A stretch of DNA of 64,000 nt from Synechococcus sp. Nb3U1 (GCF_021533835.1 NZ_JAKFYQ010000001.1:1990427-2054426), one strand, 5' to 3'; shown: positions 45,170 through 54,243, counted from the first letter of the stretch. Numbers and translations: made by a program. The notes: generated by a model not told the origin, from the letters alone.

Positions 45170-46597
45170 CTACCGCCCACTCCAACTAAACTCCTCTGGG
45201 GCAGCCACCACTTGGCCAAACAAGTCATAGGGTTCGGCACGGGTAATTTGGACCGGCACCAGGGATCCCAGGGATCCTCCGCCCCGCACATACATCACCC
45301 CATCCACCTCAGGGGCAAAGCGGGGGGAACGACCCATCCACTCTCCGGTTTGGGGGTTTTCCTGCTCCAAGAGTACAGGCACGATTCGGCCCACCTGCTC
45401 ACGGTTACGTCGGAAGGCGATCCCCTGTTGCACCTGCATGAGCCGCTCCCGACGCTCTTGTTTCACAGACTCTGGGATTGGATCGGGACGATCATAGGCG
45501 GGGGTGCCCTCCTCTGGAGAGAAAGTAAAAACCCCGACATGGTCGAATTGATGACGCTGCACAAACTCCAACAGATGCCCAAAATGCGCTTCCGTTTCCC
45601 CTGGGAACCCCACAATGAACGTGGTTCGCAGCACCGCCTGAGGCAGCACCTGGCGCAACCGCTCAATTACCCGGTCGTTCACCTGCCCTTGCCAGGGGCG
45701 ATTCATGCCCTTGAGCACCTCTGGATGGCTGTGTTGCAGGGGCAAATCCAGGTAGGGCAAGAAGTTGGGGGTTTCCTGAATCGCCTCCAACACCTTGGGG
45801 GTCAAGCCGGTGGGGTAGGCGTAGAGCATGCGGATCCAAGGAATGTCGATTTCCCCTAGAGCACGGATCAATTCGGCCAGCCGCGGTTCTCCGTACAGGT
45901 CTAGGCCGTAATTGGTGGTGATTTGGGAGATCAAGATCAACTCTTGCACCCCTTCGGCCGCCAGTTGTTCCGCTTCCCGCACAATTGAGTCAATGGAACG
46001 GGAGCGTTGGTTGCCCCGCAGATGAGGAATGATGCAGAAAGCACAGCGATAATCACAGCCCTCCGCCACCCGTAAATAGGCCACCGGAGCATGGGTGGTG
46101 CGGTAGCGTGGAACCGTTTCGTCGGCAATATAGTCCAGATCGGCGGTGACGGCATTCACCCGTTCCCCCCGCTCTACCCGTTTGATCACCTGCACGATCT
46201 GGTGATAATCGCCGGTGCCCACCAGAGCGACTGCTTCCGGGATCTCATCCAAGAGTTCCTGTTGAAAGTGCTGGGCCAAGCAACCGGAGATGACAATCTT
46301 TTTGCCCTGTACCGCTAACTCCATCAGGGTGCTGACCGACTCGCGCCGCGCCGCCTCAATGAAACTGCAGGTGTTGACGATGACATAATCTGCAGTCTCT
46401 TCGTCCCCATCGACCCGATAGCCCGCCGTAGCCAGTAAGCCCAGCATATGCTCCGTATCCACCCGGTTTTTCTCACAGCCTAGGTGCAGGATGGCAATGG
46501 ATTTAGAGGTTGGGGCGGATGGGATGAGAGGGGCAGTGTCCAATCGATTCATAAAGGGTGAGTCAGGAGAAGCCGTTCGCCTCAAAGGAGGGTTCAA
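45170..46597 (-). CDS. rimO: ribosomal protein S12 methylthiotransferase
   Basis: RimO adds a methylthio group to an aspartate of ribosomal protein S12. It has the three-domain layout of the MTTase family: UPF0004 with cysteines in [27 protein letters not shown] and IVISGCLAQ; radical SAM with CxxxCxxC in [17 protein letters not shown], which is closer to RimO than to MiaB; and a C-terminal TRAM domain ([36 protein letters not shown]). An internal ATG at 46552 (MNRLDTAPL) would remove 15 non-conserved residues and is the likelier start. The gene is not visibly in an operon. Confidence 0.95.
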   Translation of the reverse strand: MNPPLRRTASPDSPFMNRLDTAPLIPSAPTSKSIAILHLGCEKNRVDTEHMLGLLATAGYRVDGDEETADYVIVNTCSFIEAARRESVSTLMELAVQGKKIVISGCLAQHFQQELLDEIPEAVALVGTGDYHQIVQVIKRVERGERVNAVTADLDYIADETVPRYRTTHAPVAYLRVAEGCDYRCAFCIIPHLRGNQRSRSIDSIVREAEQLAAEGVQELILISQITTNYGLDLYGEPRLAELIRALGEIDIPWIRMLYAYPTGLTPKVLEAIQETPNFLPYLDLPLQHSHPEVLKGMNRPWQGQVNDRVIERLRQVLPQAVLRTTFIVGFPGETEAHFGHLLEFVQRHQFDHVGVFTFSPEEGTPAYDRPDPIPESVKQERRERLMQVQQGIAFRRNREQVGRIVPVLLEQENPQTGEWMGRSPRFAPEVDGVMYVRGGGSLGSLVPVQITRAEPYDLFGQVVAAPEEFSWSGR

Positions 46598-46679
46598 GCC
46601 TTGTGCCAGGGCGCTGATCTATTTTAGTGCGCCTTAGTGGGCACGGTTGGTGATCGCGGTATGAACCTGGGGCTTGAGG

Positions 46680-47129
46680 CTATTCGTAGATCCAGCTTTG
46701 GGCGATACTCGTCCAGCTCACCAGTTCTGAGTCGCTAAACCAGAGGGCGATCTCTCGTTGGGCGGTTTCCACCCCATCGGAGCCGTGGATGATATTCCGG
46801 CCAATATCAATGCCGAAGTCGCCACGAATCGTGCCCGGTTCTGAATCGAGGGGGTTGGTCTTGCCGATCAGCTTGCGGGCGGCAGCTACCACGCCCTTGC
46901 CTTCCCAAACCATCGCCACCACCGGCCCAGAGGTGATGAACTGAACCAAGCCGGGGAAGAAGGGCCGCTCTTTGTGCTCGGCATAGTGGGTTTCCGCCAG
47001 CTCTTGGCTCACCTGCAGCAGCTTCATGCCCACCAATTGGTAGCCTCGGCTTTCCAGACGTTGAATGATGGTGCCCACCAAGCCCCGCTGCACACCGTCC
47101 GGTTTGATGGCGATAAAGGTGCGCTCCAT
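46680..47129 (-). CDS. ndk: nucleoside diphosphate kinase
   Basis: Ndk transfers phosphate between nucleoside tri- and diphosphates through a phosphohistidine. The 149-residue protein opens [18 protein letters not shown] and contains [49 protein letters not shown] and [20 protein letters not shown], where the His of NIIHGSD is the catalytic one. Length is normal. It is monocistronic between rimO and hupE. Confidence 0.98.
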   Translation of the reverse strand: MERTFIAIKPDGVQRGLVGTIIQRLESRGYQLVGMKLLQVSQELAETHYAEHKERPFFPGLVQFITSGPVVAMVWEGKGVVAAARKLIGKTNPLDSEPGTIRGDFGIDIGRNIIHGSDGVETAQREIALWFSDSELVSWTSIAQSWIYE

Positions 47130-47223
47130 GTGTCTTCCCCTCGTTGTTACAGATCTTCACCGTTATCCTTGTACTGGATTAGGGATCCCCAGCGCAAGAG
47201 AGCAGCAGATTGAGTGCATGCCG

Positions 47224-47901
47224 TTAGCCCACCACCGCCAAGGTCAGAAACACCGACCCCACCAGCGTAATGCCCCATCCTGCCCAGCGCCTCAGCCCAG
47301 GAAAACGGGATCCCCAAAACTCCGCCCCCAACAAACTCACCAGCGCGATCCCGTACTGGGTGATTGTGAACCCAATCAAATAGGACAGCAAAGGCATCAA
47401 TCCCGCCCCGATGATCACCTCGGCGTAGGCATAGCCATGAAACAACCCCGCCAGGGATCCGAACAGCAGCAGCACCCACCCCTGCACCTGCCGCGTCTGT
47501 ACCAGCAGCAGCCCGAAGATCACGACCGAAGCGGCAATGCCCAGTTCCGTTAGCCCCAGATCGATACCGGCAATGTGGAGCGCCGTTCCCCCCAGAGCCG
47601 CCAGCACAAACCCCAACGGGATCCCGTAGCGCCAGTTTTGACCGGCGGAAATCAGCCCAATGGCCACAATAAAAGCCAGATGATCCAACCCAATCAGCGG
47701 GTGAGCCAACCCCGATAGGAACCCCTGCCACCACACCTGCGGGATCTCCCCACCGAAGGCATGGTGGGCGAACGCCGGGGCCAAGCAAGATAGGGCCAAT
47801 AGGGATCCCACCCCGAGCCCAACAATCTTGAGGAAGGGTCTGGCCCACAAACCAAAAGAACCGCGAGATCCCGCCAGGGATCCCTGCCAAAATGGAGACA
47901 T
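47224..47901 (-). CDS. hupE: HupE/UreJ family metal transporter, cobalamin-regulated
   Basis: The 225-residue protein has an N-terminal signal-like hydrophobic segment ending APAFAHHAFGG, then six membrane helices. The family signature HPLIGLDHLAFIVAIGL (HPxxGxDH, a likely metal-binding site) and FHGYAYAE with a second His are present. HupE/UreJ proteins transport nickel or cobalt. The cobalamin riboswitch directly upstream argues for cobalt uptake rather than nickel for hydrogenase or urease. The location is the inner membrane. Confidence 0.92.
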   Translation of the reverse strand: MSPFWQGSLAGSRGSFGLWARPFLKIVGLGVGSLLALSCLAPAFAHHAFGGEIPQVWWQGFLSGLAHPLIGLDHLAFIVAIGLISAGQNWRYGIPLGFVLAALGGTALHIAGIDLGLTELGIAASVVIFGLLLVQTRQVQGWVLLLFGSLAGLFHGYAYAEVIIGAGLMPLLSYLIGFTITQYGIALVSLLGAEFWGSRFPGLRRWAGWGITLVGSVFLTLAVVG

Positions 47902-47938
47902 ACTTCTGTACCTCGCAGAATAGAAATTGCGTTAGCTG

Positions 47939-48079
47939 CAACAGACGGCGGGCATTCTGGCTGGGGTGAAATCACCCTTCACAGCTGCGGGACAGCGACG
48001 GTCTTGCACCGTACTTTCCCCCTCACCTCCGACGGCTGCTCCCCGCCGGAACCGCTGGCTCTGGAGTTGGGTTCTGTTG
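47939..48079 (-). ncRNA. cobalamin riboswitch
   Basis: On the minus strand this leader of hupE holds the conserved B12-box elements: GGGAAAGTACGGTGCAAGAC, then CCGTCGCTGTCCCGCAGCTG with TGA after it, and AGCCAGAATGCCCGCC at the 3' end. The ends pair as CAACAG/CTGTTG (48079-48074 with 47944-47939), giving P1. It is compact, about 141 nt. B12 binding is expected to shut off hupE. The 3' end is 38 bases before the start codon, suggesting control of translation start or a nearby terminator. Confidence 0.88.
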
Positions 48080-48205
48080 GATCCCTAAACCCTAAGAGCA
48101 ATCGCAACCCTATCACAGCTGGCCGTCACCGCCGATGACATTCGGTGAACTTCCCCTCTCTGGGTGGGCTGAGATTAGATGTATCGTTGAGAGATCTCAG
48201 GATCT

Positions 48206-48718
48206 TCAAGGGCGCTCGGTGTAGCCCTGTAGAGTCTCCGGCTCGAATTGCCGCAAAATGCGAGTTGCCTCTCGGAGGCGGACATCGGCATCTTCCTGCA
48301 GAACGAGCAAATATTTGCCCGCGTTCAATCGGTTGCGATAGGCCAAAGCATCTCCCGAACCACTGCTCAGGCCCACCCCGCCCCCCACAAAAAAACTTCC
48401 CATGGCCGCTGCTGCCCCACCCAACAGTCCACCAATTAGGTGGTTGCCAACGGATCCCGCCCAAGCAAAGGTCTCTAACCCACTCAAAATGCTAAACCCG
48501 ATCCCCGCTAAAAAGCCAAAGGGCACCAACCAAACCGCCATACGATTCATCAGCTGACGGGCTGACCGGGCTGGATCGATCAGGCCAAAGTCATCGGCAG
48601 TTTTGTAGCCTCTTCCCAAAAGATTGAGCTGACTTAGAGAAAATCCTGCCTTTTCCAGGGCGCCATAGGCAGCCTCGGCAGCGATGCGATCCGGCAATAC
48701 TGCGATCAAATAGCTCAT
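48206..48718 (-). CDS. glycine-rich membrane-associated stress-type protein
   Basis: The 170-residue protein starts SYLIAVLPDRIAAEAAYGALEKAGFSLSQLNLLGRG, a small ferredoxin-like domain seen in general-stress proteins of the YflT/DUF1269 type. Two glycine-rich hydrophobic segments follow: MAVWLVPFGFLAGIGFSILSG and LIGGLLGGAAAAMGSFFVGGGVGL. The end NAGKYLLVLQEDADVRLREATRILRQFEP is again strand-helix. It is probably membrane associated. The function is unknown; the family link is by pattern, not certain. It is monocistronic. Confidence 0.75.
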   Translation of the reverse strand: MSYLIAVLPDRIAAEAAYGALEKAGFSLSQLNLLGRGYKTADDFGLIDPARSARQLMNRMAVWLVPFGFLAGIGFSILSGLETFAWAGSVGNHLIGGLLGGAAAAMGSFFVGGGVGLSSGSGDALAYRNRLNAGKYLLVLQEDADVRLREATRILRQFEPETLQGYTERP

Positions 48719-48855
48719 GGCTTCTTTACCCTAGGACGGCTCCTTCCATTCTCGGCCAAGTTTGAATACAGCTCTTGCACGGGTTTCCTACAACCAACAA
48801 TGCTGGTGTCCTTAAAGGCTAAAATCCCCTTCGTGCAGACGATGCGGAGCAGCAG

Positions 48856-49209
48856 GTGCTTCCCCAACCGCCCTCTATTAATCTCTACCAGCGTTTTTAT
48901 GATGTTGTTCGGCGGATCCCGGCTGGACGGGTGGCAACCTACGGACAAGTGGCCCGTCTGGCGGGTTATCCCGGTTACGCGCGGCAGGTGGGTTATGCCC
49001 TGTTTCGGCTGCAAGGGGAAGAGACGGATATTCCCTGGCAACGGGTGATCAATGCCCAAGGACGCATTTCTTACTCGCCGTTTCGCATGGGCCAAGATGA
49101 CCTGCAAAAAGTTCTTTTGGAGGCGGAAGGGATCCCTTTTAACTCAGAAGAGCGGGTGGATTTGCAGCAGTATGGCTGGGATCCCGAAGTCCATGAACGG
49201 GAAGCTTAA
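48856..49209 (+). CDS. alkyltransferase-like protein (MGMT family lacking active cysteine)
   Basis: The 117-residue protein is the DNA-binding C-terminal domain of the O6-alkylguanine-DNA alkyltransferase family: NLYQRFYDVVRRIPAGRVATYGQVARLAGYPGYARQVGYAL, then TDIPWQRVINAQGRIS. Where active enzymes have PCHRV, this has PWQRV, a tryptophan in place of the reactive cysteine. It is therefore an ATL protein, which binds alkylated DNA and recruits nucleotide excision repair instead of repairing directly. The start is GTG 48856, the most upstream start in the frame. It is monocistronic. Confidence 0.92.
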   Translation: MLPQPPSINLYQRFYDVVRRIPAGRVATYGQVARLAGYPGYARQVGYALFRLQGEETDIPWQRVINAQGRISYSPFRMGQDDLQKVLLEAEGIPFNSEERVDLQQYGWDPEVHEREA

Positions 49210-49316
49210 CCTCAGCTTGATCCAAGCTTAAACTTGCCATAGCAAAACCTCTACCCCAAGCCTGGTAGCGTGAACGCGAACGCGCCTTGTCTTGTGGATG
49301 GAGTGAACCAATCGCT

Positions 49317-51368
49317 ATGAAAGCATCTCGTCTCGCGCCCCGATCTCCCTCTGAAAAGGGATGGGTCTGGGTCGGTTTTAACCCTTTGGCCAGATCCCTA
49401 TGGATCGGTCTTTTGTGTGTCCTGCTCAGCTGGGCCAGTGCCTGTGGTAGCAGCGGTAGTAGCTCAGTGGCTACCGGCGGCGGTGCAGGCTTTATCGGTA
49501 CGGATCCCGGTGTGGTCTTATCGACTCAGCCGCCGGCCTTTACCCTGCAAGTGCTGCATGCTAGCGACCTAGAAGCCTCTTTGGCGGCGGTGCAGGATGC
49601 CCCTCGTTTTTCAGCGGTGGTGAACGCCCTGCGCCCCCAATTTCCCAATACGGTAGTGCTCTCTAGCGGCGACAACTATATTCCCAGTCCCTTCTACAAC
49701 GCCAGCACGGATCCCTCTCTTGACAGCCGGTATAACCGCACTCCCGGCAAGGCGGATATCGAAATCCTCAATGCCATTGGATTTGAGGCTTCCGCCTTTG
49801 GTAACCACGAGTTTGACCAGGGCACTCGCCAAATCCGCGACCTGATTCGTCCCGACAGTGGGCGTGGCTATGCTGGGGCTCGCTTTCCTTATCTGAGTGC
49901 CAACCTTAGCTTTAGTGGCACCGGGGAGCTGTCCAGCTCTGATCTGACTGCCAATGGCCAGGAGGCCAGCTCTATTCGTGGCAAAATTGCCAAAACCGCT
50001 GTGATTACGGTGGGTGGAGAGCGAATTGGCCTGGTGGGGGCCACCACCACTCGTCTGGCAGGGATTTCTAGCCCTGGGCCTGAGGTCACCATTGAGGGCA
50101 GCTTTGACGAGACCGACCAAGTGAATGCTTTTGTGTTGCAGCCTTTTGTCGATGAGCTAACCGCTCAGGGCATTAACAAGATCTTTCTGCTGGCCCACTT
50201 GCAGCAGCTTCAAAACGAAGTGAACTTGGCCAGCCAATTGCGGAATGTGGATGTCATTATCGCGGGCGGATCCCACCGTGTGCTCGCTAAGCCCCAAGAT
50301 CGCTTGCGCACGGATCTGCCGGATCGCCGCACCGGTGACTACCCTATTTTGCGCATCTCTCCCAGTGGGCAGCCAGTGGCGGTGGTGAATGCGGCTTCCA
50401 ACTACCGCTATGTCGGTCGCTTGGTGGTTAGCTTTGATGCTAATGGGGTGATCAGTGCTGTGGATCCCCTCAGCGGGGCCTATGCCACCGATGACCAAGG
50501 GGTAGCAGCGGTGGGAGGCACCCCCAATCCCGATGTGCTACGGGTTGCCAACGATATCGGCAATATCATCCGTGCTAAGGATGGCCGTACCTTTGGCTCC
50601 ACCACCAATTTCTTGAATGGGTTGCGGGCTGAGGTGCGTACTGAAGAAACCAACCTGGGTAACTTAACTGCCGATGCCAACTTGGCCTACGCCAAAACCA
50701 TTGACCCCAGCACGGTAATCTCCCTCAAGAATGGCGGTGGTATTCGCGCTCCGATTGGAGCGACCACGGGTGGTGGCGGTGGTGAGCCGGTGCAACGGAT
50801 CCCTCCCCTGGCCAACCCGGATGCGGGCAAGCAGTCTGGGCAAATCTCCCAGTTGGATATTGAGAGTTCCCTGGCCTTCAATAATGGTCTGTCTCTCTTG
50901 ACGGTGACTGCTAGTGAGCTGAAACAGGTGGCCGAGCATGGGGTGGCTCAAACTCAGCCGGGTGCGACGCCCGGGCGCTTCCCGCAAATTGGTGGTTTTG
51001 CCTTCAGTTTCGATCCTTCTCGTCCGCCGGGATCCCGGGTGCTCTCGCTGCGGGTCGATACCCCCACTGGGCGGGATGTTGTGGTGCAAAATGGCCAGGT
51101 GCAAGGGGATCCCAACCGCACCTTCCGTATGGTGACACTAGGCTTCTTGGCCAACGGTGGGGATGACTATCCCTTCAAAAGCTTCTCGAATATCAATCAG
51201 GTGGATCTGGCTCCCAGATCTGGTATCACCTTCGATACCCCCGGCAGCGAACAAAATGCTCTGAGCCTATATCTACAGCAAATTGGCGTATTTACGGATC
51301 CCGATACCCCGGCAGCGGAAGATACCCGCATTCAGAATCTCTCGGTTCGCCGGGATACGGTGTTGTAG
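49317..51368 (+). CDS. 5'-nucleotidase/metallophosphatase lipoprotein
   Basis: From ATG 49317 the product is 683 residues. An N-terminal signal with lipobox (WIGLLCVLLSWASAC-GSS) makes it a lipoprotein. The metallophosphatase domain has [46 protein letters not shown] and VIIAGGSHRVLA, matching the metal-binding blocks of UshA-like enzymes, though the first block has DLE instead of DxHG. A C-terminal 5'-nucleotidase domain follows (TNLGNLTADANLAYA, LKNGGGIRAPIG, LSLLTVTASELKQVAEHGVA). It probably hydrolyses extracellular nucleotides or sugar nucleotides to release phosphate. A GGGATCCC-stem terminator follows. Confidence 0.92.
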   Translation: MKASRLAPRSPSEKGWVWVGFNPLARSLWIGLLCVLLSWASACGSSGSSSVATGGGAGFIGTDPGVVLSTQPPAFTLQVLHASDLEASLAAVQDAPRFSAVVNALRPQFPNTVVLSSGDNYIPSPFYNASTDPSLDSRYNRTPGKADIEILNAIGFEASAFGNHEFDQGTRQIRDLIRPDSGRGYAGARFPYLSANLSFSGTGELSSSDLTANGQEASSIRGKIAKTAVITVGGERIGLVGATTTRLAGISSPGPEVTIEGSFDETDQVNAFVLQPFVDELTAQGINKIFLLAHLQQLQNEVNLASQLRNVDVIIAGGSHRVLAKPQDRLRTDLPDRRTGDYPILRISPSGQPVAVVNAASNYRYVGRLVVSFDANGVISAVDPLSGAYATDDQGVAAVGGTPNPDVLRVANDIGNIIRAKDGRTFGSTTNFLNGLRAEVRTEETNLGNLTADANLAYAKTIDPSTVISLKNGGGIRAPIGATTGGGGGEPVQRIPPLANPDAGKQSGQISQLDIESSLAFNNGLSLLTVTASELKQVAEHGVAQTQPGATPGRFPQIGGFAFSFDPSRPPGSRVLSLRVDTPTGRDVVVQNGQVQGDPNRTFRMVTLGFLANGGDDYPFKSFSNINQVDLAPRSGITFDTPGSEQNALSLYLQQIGVFTDPDTPAAEDTRIQNLSVRRDTVL

Positions 51369-51403
51369 GTGGCGATTGCTCAATTCAATCTTGATTAAAG
51401 AAT

Positions 51404-51438
51404 GGGATCCCTGCTGTGGTAGGGATCCTTATTTTTTG
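51404..51438 (+). terminator. rho-independent terminator built on GGGATCCC
   Basis: GGATCCCT (51405-51412) pairs with AGGGATCC (51421-51428) around an 8-base loop, followed by TTATTTTTT. It ends the 5'-nucleotidase transcript and marks the last GGGATCCC before the island at 51.4-55 kb. Confidence 0.82.
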
Positions 51439-51474
51439 CTCAGTGCTGGGGCGGGCAAGTTGCGGTAGGCCTAA

Positions 51475-52597
51475 TATCAAATCTCCGAAGATTTGCTACA
51501 TATAAGAAGACGTTAGAGCTAACCGCCATGAGTGGAGTCCTCAAAATCGATATCGCTGAAACAGCAGAAGAACTAAAAGCCGTCTTGGAACAACAGCAAC
51601 GGTCATCACAGCGCCGTAAAGTACAGGTGTTGTGGTGGCTCAAAACAGGACAAGCGAAGCGTGTTGAGCAGTTAGCCCAACTGAGCGGTTGCCATCGCAC
51701 GACCGTGTCTCGGTGGCTGAGCCAGTATCGACAGAGTGGACTCGAAGGGTTGGTGGAGGTAGCATCTCGCAGTGGACGACCGCGAGCGATTAGCGGTGAA
51801 GTCCTGGCATCTTTAGAGCGGGAACTGCAAGATCCAGAAGGCTTTAGCAGTTATGGAGCGGTGCAGCAGTGGCTCGCAGCGGTGCATGGTCAACGGGTGC
51901 CCTACAAGACGGTGCATAAGACGGTGCGCTATCGGCTCAAAGCGAAGCTCAAAGTGCCCCGTCCGGTGTCAAAGAAGCAGACTCCTGGGGCGTGCGAATC
52001 CTTTAAGCAAACCTTGCAGCCCAGATCAGCCAGTCGCTTCCGCCAGCCTTGAGACAACGCTACAGGAGGCGAATCCGCTATTGGTGCAGCGATGAGAGCC
52101 GCGTCGGACTGCTGACGGTTCAACATCGCAAGTTGACGGGCTTTGGGGTGCAGCCGATGGGTTCAATTCAATGGGAGTTTGTGTATCGGTGGCTGTACGG
52201 TCTCGTGGAACCGCTGAGCGGTGCCTCGTGGATGGTCGAGTTTTCTCATCTCGACAGTTGTTGTTTTGAGGCGTTTTTGCACAGCTTTGCGGCTCAGTTC
52301 CCCGATGATTTACATCTGATTCAGGTGGATAATGCCGCAGCCCATACGGCTCAGAACCTGACGATAGCGGACAATGTCATCTTGGTGTTTCAGCCGCCTT
52401 ATTGCCCTGAGGTCAATCCCATTGAGCGGGTCTGGCGGGAACTCAAGCGGGAGCTAGCTTGGGTTCACTTTGATGATGTTGGCCAACTCCAGCACGCCAT
52501 CAGCCAGTGGGTTTGTCGGCTGAGTCGCTGCGATCGCTGACTCAGTGGGATTGGATTGTCGATTCTCTATGTGTAGCGGGTATTTAGAGAATTGATA
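51475..52597 (+). mobile_element. IS630-family insertion sequence, decayed
   Basis: Imperfect terminal inverted repeats match at both ends: the left end from 51475 reads TATCAAATCTCC and later GCTACATATA; the right end from 52597 on the opposite strand reads TATCAATTCTCT and later GCTACACATA. The element is bounded by TA on both sides, the IS630 target duplication. It is about 1.1 kb, the usual IS630 length. The transposase gene has two frameshifts. It ends 30 bases before the start codon of the TetR gene. Confidence 0.88.
51528..52587 (+). pseudogene. IS630-family transposase, frameshifted
   Basis: The transposase reads as one protein over three frames. Part one (51528 to about 52010) has a helix-turn-helix: QLSGCHRTTVSRWLSQYRQSGLEGL. 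Part two, reached by a -1 shift between about 51995 and 52050 (continuing QISQSLPPALRQRYRRRIRY), has the DDE core: WCSDESRVGL (D), HLIQVDNAAAHT (D) and EVNPIERVWRELKREL (E). Part three, by another -1 near 52515, is SAESLRSLTQWDWIVDSL to stop at 52587. The first shift could be programmed, as in some IS elements, but the second truncates the C-terminus, so the copy is probably inactive unless both are slip sites. It has a GCGATCGC site at 52530. Confidence 0.88.
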
Positions 52598-52627
52598 TCA
52601 CGTATTATCCGAAAAGTATGTTTCTCA

Positions 52628-53278
52628 ATGGATGCAAGCTCAGTAAACCCGACTGGCATGCGCCGCCAGCCGCGCCAAGTTCGCAGTCAGGAGCGGGTCA
52701 ACCGCATTCTCGATGTGGCGGCAGAGTTGTTTATGACCGAGGGCTACGGAGCCACCACCACCAATGCGATCGCTAAGGGTGCCAAGGTGTCGATCGGGTC
52801 GCTCTATCAGTTCTTCCCGGACAAGGCCGCCATTTTGCAGGCGTTGGCCCTGCGCTACGGCGAGCTGCTGCACCAGCGACTGTCAGCACTCGATCCGGTT
52901 GATATGGCGCAGCTGCCACTGCCTATCTACGTGGATCGGATCATTGATATCACCGATCAATTTTTCAGCGAGCATCCCGGCTACTACGCCATTTTTATGG
53001 AAGTGCAGGGGACGATGCCCGAACTGGATGCCATCGAAGCGGAGGCCGACGCTGAACTGATGGAGGATATGATCCTGTCCCTATCTCATCGCAATGCAGC
53101 GCTAGACCGGGCTGACTATGAGGCGATCGCCTTTGTACTGGTCAAAGCAATTGGTACATTACTATGGCTTGCCCTTGGGCAGGAAAAATCGTTTCGGCAA
53201 CGTCTAGTGACCGAAACGAAACGGCTCACTTTACACTACCTACAAAGCTATTTCTCAGTCAGAGATAATCTTAGCTAA
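52628..53278 (+). CDS. TetR/AcrR family transcriptional regulator
   Basis: From ATG 52628 the product is 216 residues. The N-terminal helix-turn-helix is RILDVAAELFMTEGYGATTTNAIAKGAKVSIGSLYQFFPDKAAILQAL, typical of the family. The C-terminal helical domain should bind a small ligand and dimerise (about residues 80-210, with FFSEHPGYYAIFMEVQGTMPE). The target genes are not deducible; the co-oriented C2-like gene and toxin-antitoxin pair follow at a distance. The IS630 element ends 30 bases upstream, so the native promoter is probably displaced and transcription may start inside the element. The gene carries GCGATCGC sites at 52766 and 53123. Confidence 0.92.
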   Translation: MDASSVNPTGMRRQPRQVRSQERVNRILDVAAELFMTEGYGATTTNAIAKGAKVSIGSLYQFFPDKAAILQALALRYGELLHQRLSALDPVDMAQLPLPIYVDRIIDITDQFFSEHPGYYAIFMEVQGTMPELDAIEAEADAELMEDMILSLSHRNAALDRADYEAIAFVLVKAIGTLLWLALGQEKSFRQRLVTETKRLTLHYLQSYFSVRDNLS

Positions 53279-53379
53279 CAACCCGACTGGAGCGGACTGA
53301 CAACATTGGTTGTTTTTAACTAAAGTTGCTTACAGCCGCTCGGCCGGAACGTTAGCTTGTACCTAATAGGAGGAAAGCG

Positions 53380-53724
53380 ATGGCTGCTGCTGCGGTAAAA
53401 ATTATAAGGTTGAGATGCGAAAATCCCCAAGATAATTTGACTGACGAAGTGAAGATGCAACAGGATGGTCGTCAGATTTGGCCAAATAGAGATGATGGAT
53501 ATTTTTCAATATCAACAGGCAACGAGGTTCCGCTAAACCTGGTTCTTGCATTTGATACCGTCACCCGAATCACTCTTTACGATGATGAAGACCTTGGTAG
53601 CGACGACAACCTTGGCACCGTAGAAATCTTCGACTACGAGGCAGGTGGCGAACGCACCAAGGACATCGCCGGATCCGGATCGCTCTACAAACTGACCTAC
53701 ATAGTTAGAACTCTCGATTTCTAG
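53380..53724 (+). CDS. small C2-like beta protein, function unknown
   Basis: The 114-residue protein is acidic and strand-rich: VKIIRLRCENPQDNLTDEV, QQDGRQIWPNRDDGYFSIST, LVLAFDTVTRITLYDDEDLGSDDNLGTVEIFDYEAGG and LYKLTYIVRTLDF. The clustered Asp residues in LYDDEDLGSDDNLG recall the calcium loops of C2-type domains and a bacterial/fungal family of small extracellular or toxin-associated proteins I know only by pattern. A strong AGGAGG lies seven bases before the ATG, so expression is likely high. No signal peptide is seen. It sits between TetR and the toxin-antitoxin pair in the HIP1-type island. Confidence 0.7.
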   Translation: MAAAAVKIIRLRCENPQDNLTDEVKMQQDGRQIWPNRDDGYFSISTGNEVPLNLVLAFDTVTRITLYDDEDLGSDDNLGTVEIFDYEAGGERTKDIAGSGSLYKLTYIVRTLDF

Positions 53725-53991
53725 CTGATTTCTGAAGCATTACTGGGTGTGGACGGAGACCAGTGCTCTTCGTCCTTGCCCCTCGGTTACGGTTTACTCA
53801 CATTGGGCTTGTTATCTCAATATGCTGCACTTCCAAAATCTTGGTTCCCGTTATCTGGGGCATCACCAAGTTTTTGCACTTCTTCCCGTAAAATTGCCGA
53901 TCAGAGCAAAAATAGACTTCAGGGTAATAAGATAGGTACACAATGCCAGTCACAGACTTAAAATTAAAAGTGATTGCGTGAGGACAACCCT

Positions 53992-54243
53992 ATGCAAATT
54001 ACTCTGAACCTACCTGATAGCCTCAGCCAAACTGAAACCTTTAACCAAAGCGACTGGCTTCGTGAAATTGCTATTGCCCTATTTCAGCAAGAGCGGATTT
54101 CCCTCAGCCGCGCCAGCAAAATCGCTGGGATGGAACTCATGGACTTTCAAAAGCTGCTGGCAGACCGTGGCATTTGCGTACATTACGATGTGGAAGATTT
54201 TGAGCAAGATGTTCAGCACCTGCGAGATCGGGGCTGGCTATGA
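53992..54243 (+). CDS. UPF0175 family antitoxin
   Basis: The 83-residue product from ATG 53992 (GAGGAC at about 9 nt) reads ITLNLPDSLSQTETFNQSDWLREIAIALFQQERISLSRASKIAGMELMDFQKLLADRG, the UPF0175 pattern: a short strand, then a helix-turn-helix-like segment (SLSRASKIAGMELMDFQKLL) that resembles a DNA-binding domain, and a short acidic tail. UPF0175 genes pair with DUF3368 PIN toxins. The stop overlaps the toxin ATG by four bases (ATGA), so they are coupled. It probably represses its own operon; this is inference. Confidence 0.9.
   Translation: MQITLNLPDSLSQTETFNQSDWLREIAIALFQQERISLSRASKIAGMELMDFQKLLADRGICVHYDVEDFEQDVQHLRDRGWL

Noticed and set aside
53747-53961. Two 60-70 residue open frames before the antitoxin
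   Set aside because: No family pattern or ribosome site; likely chance.
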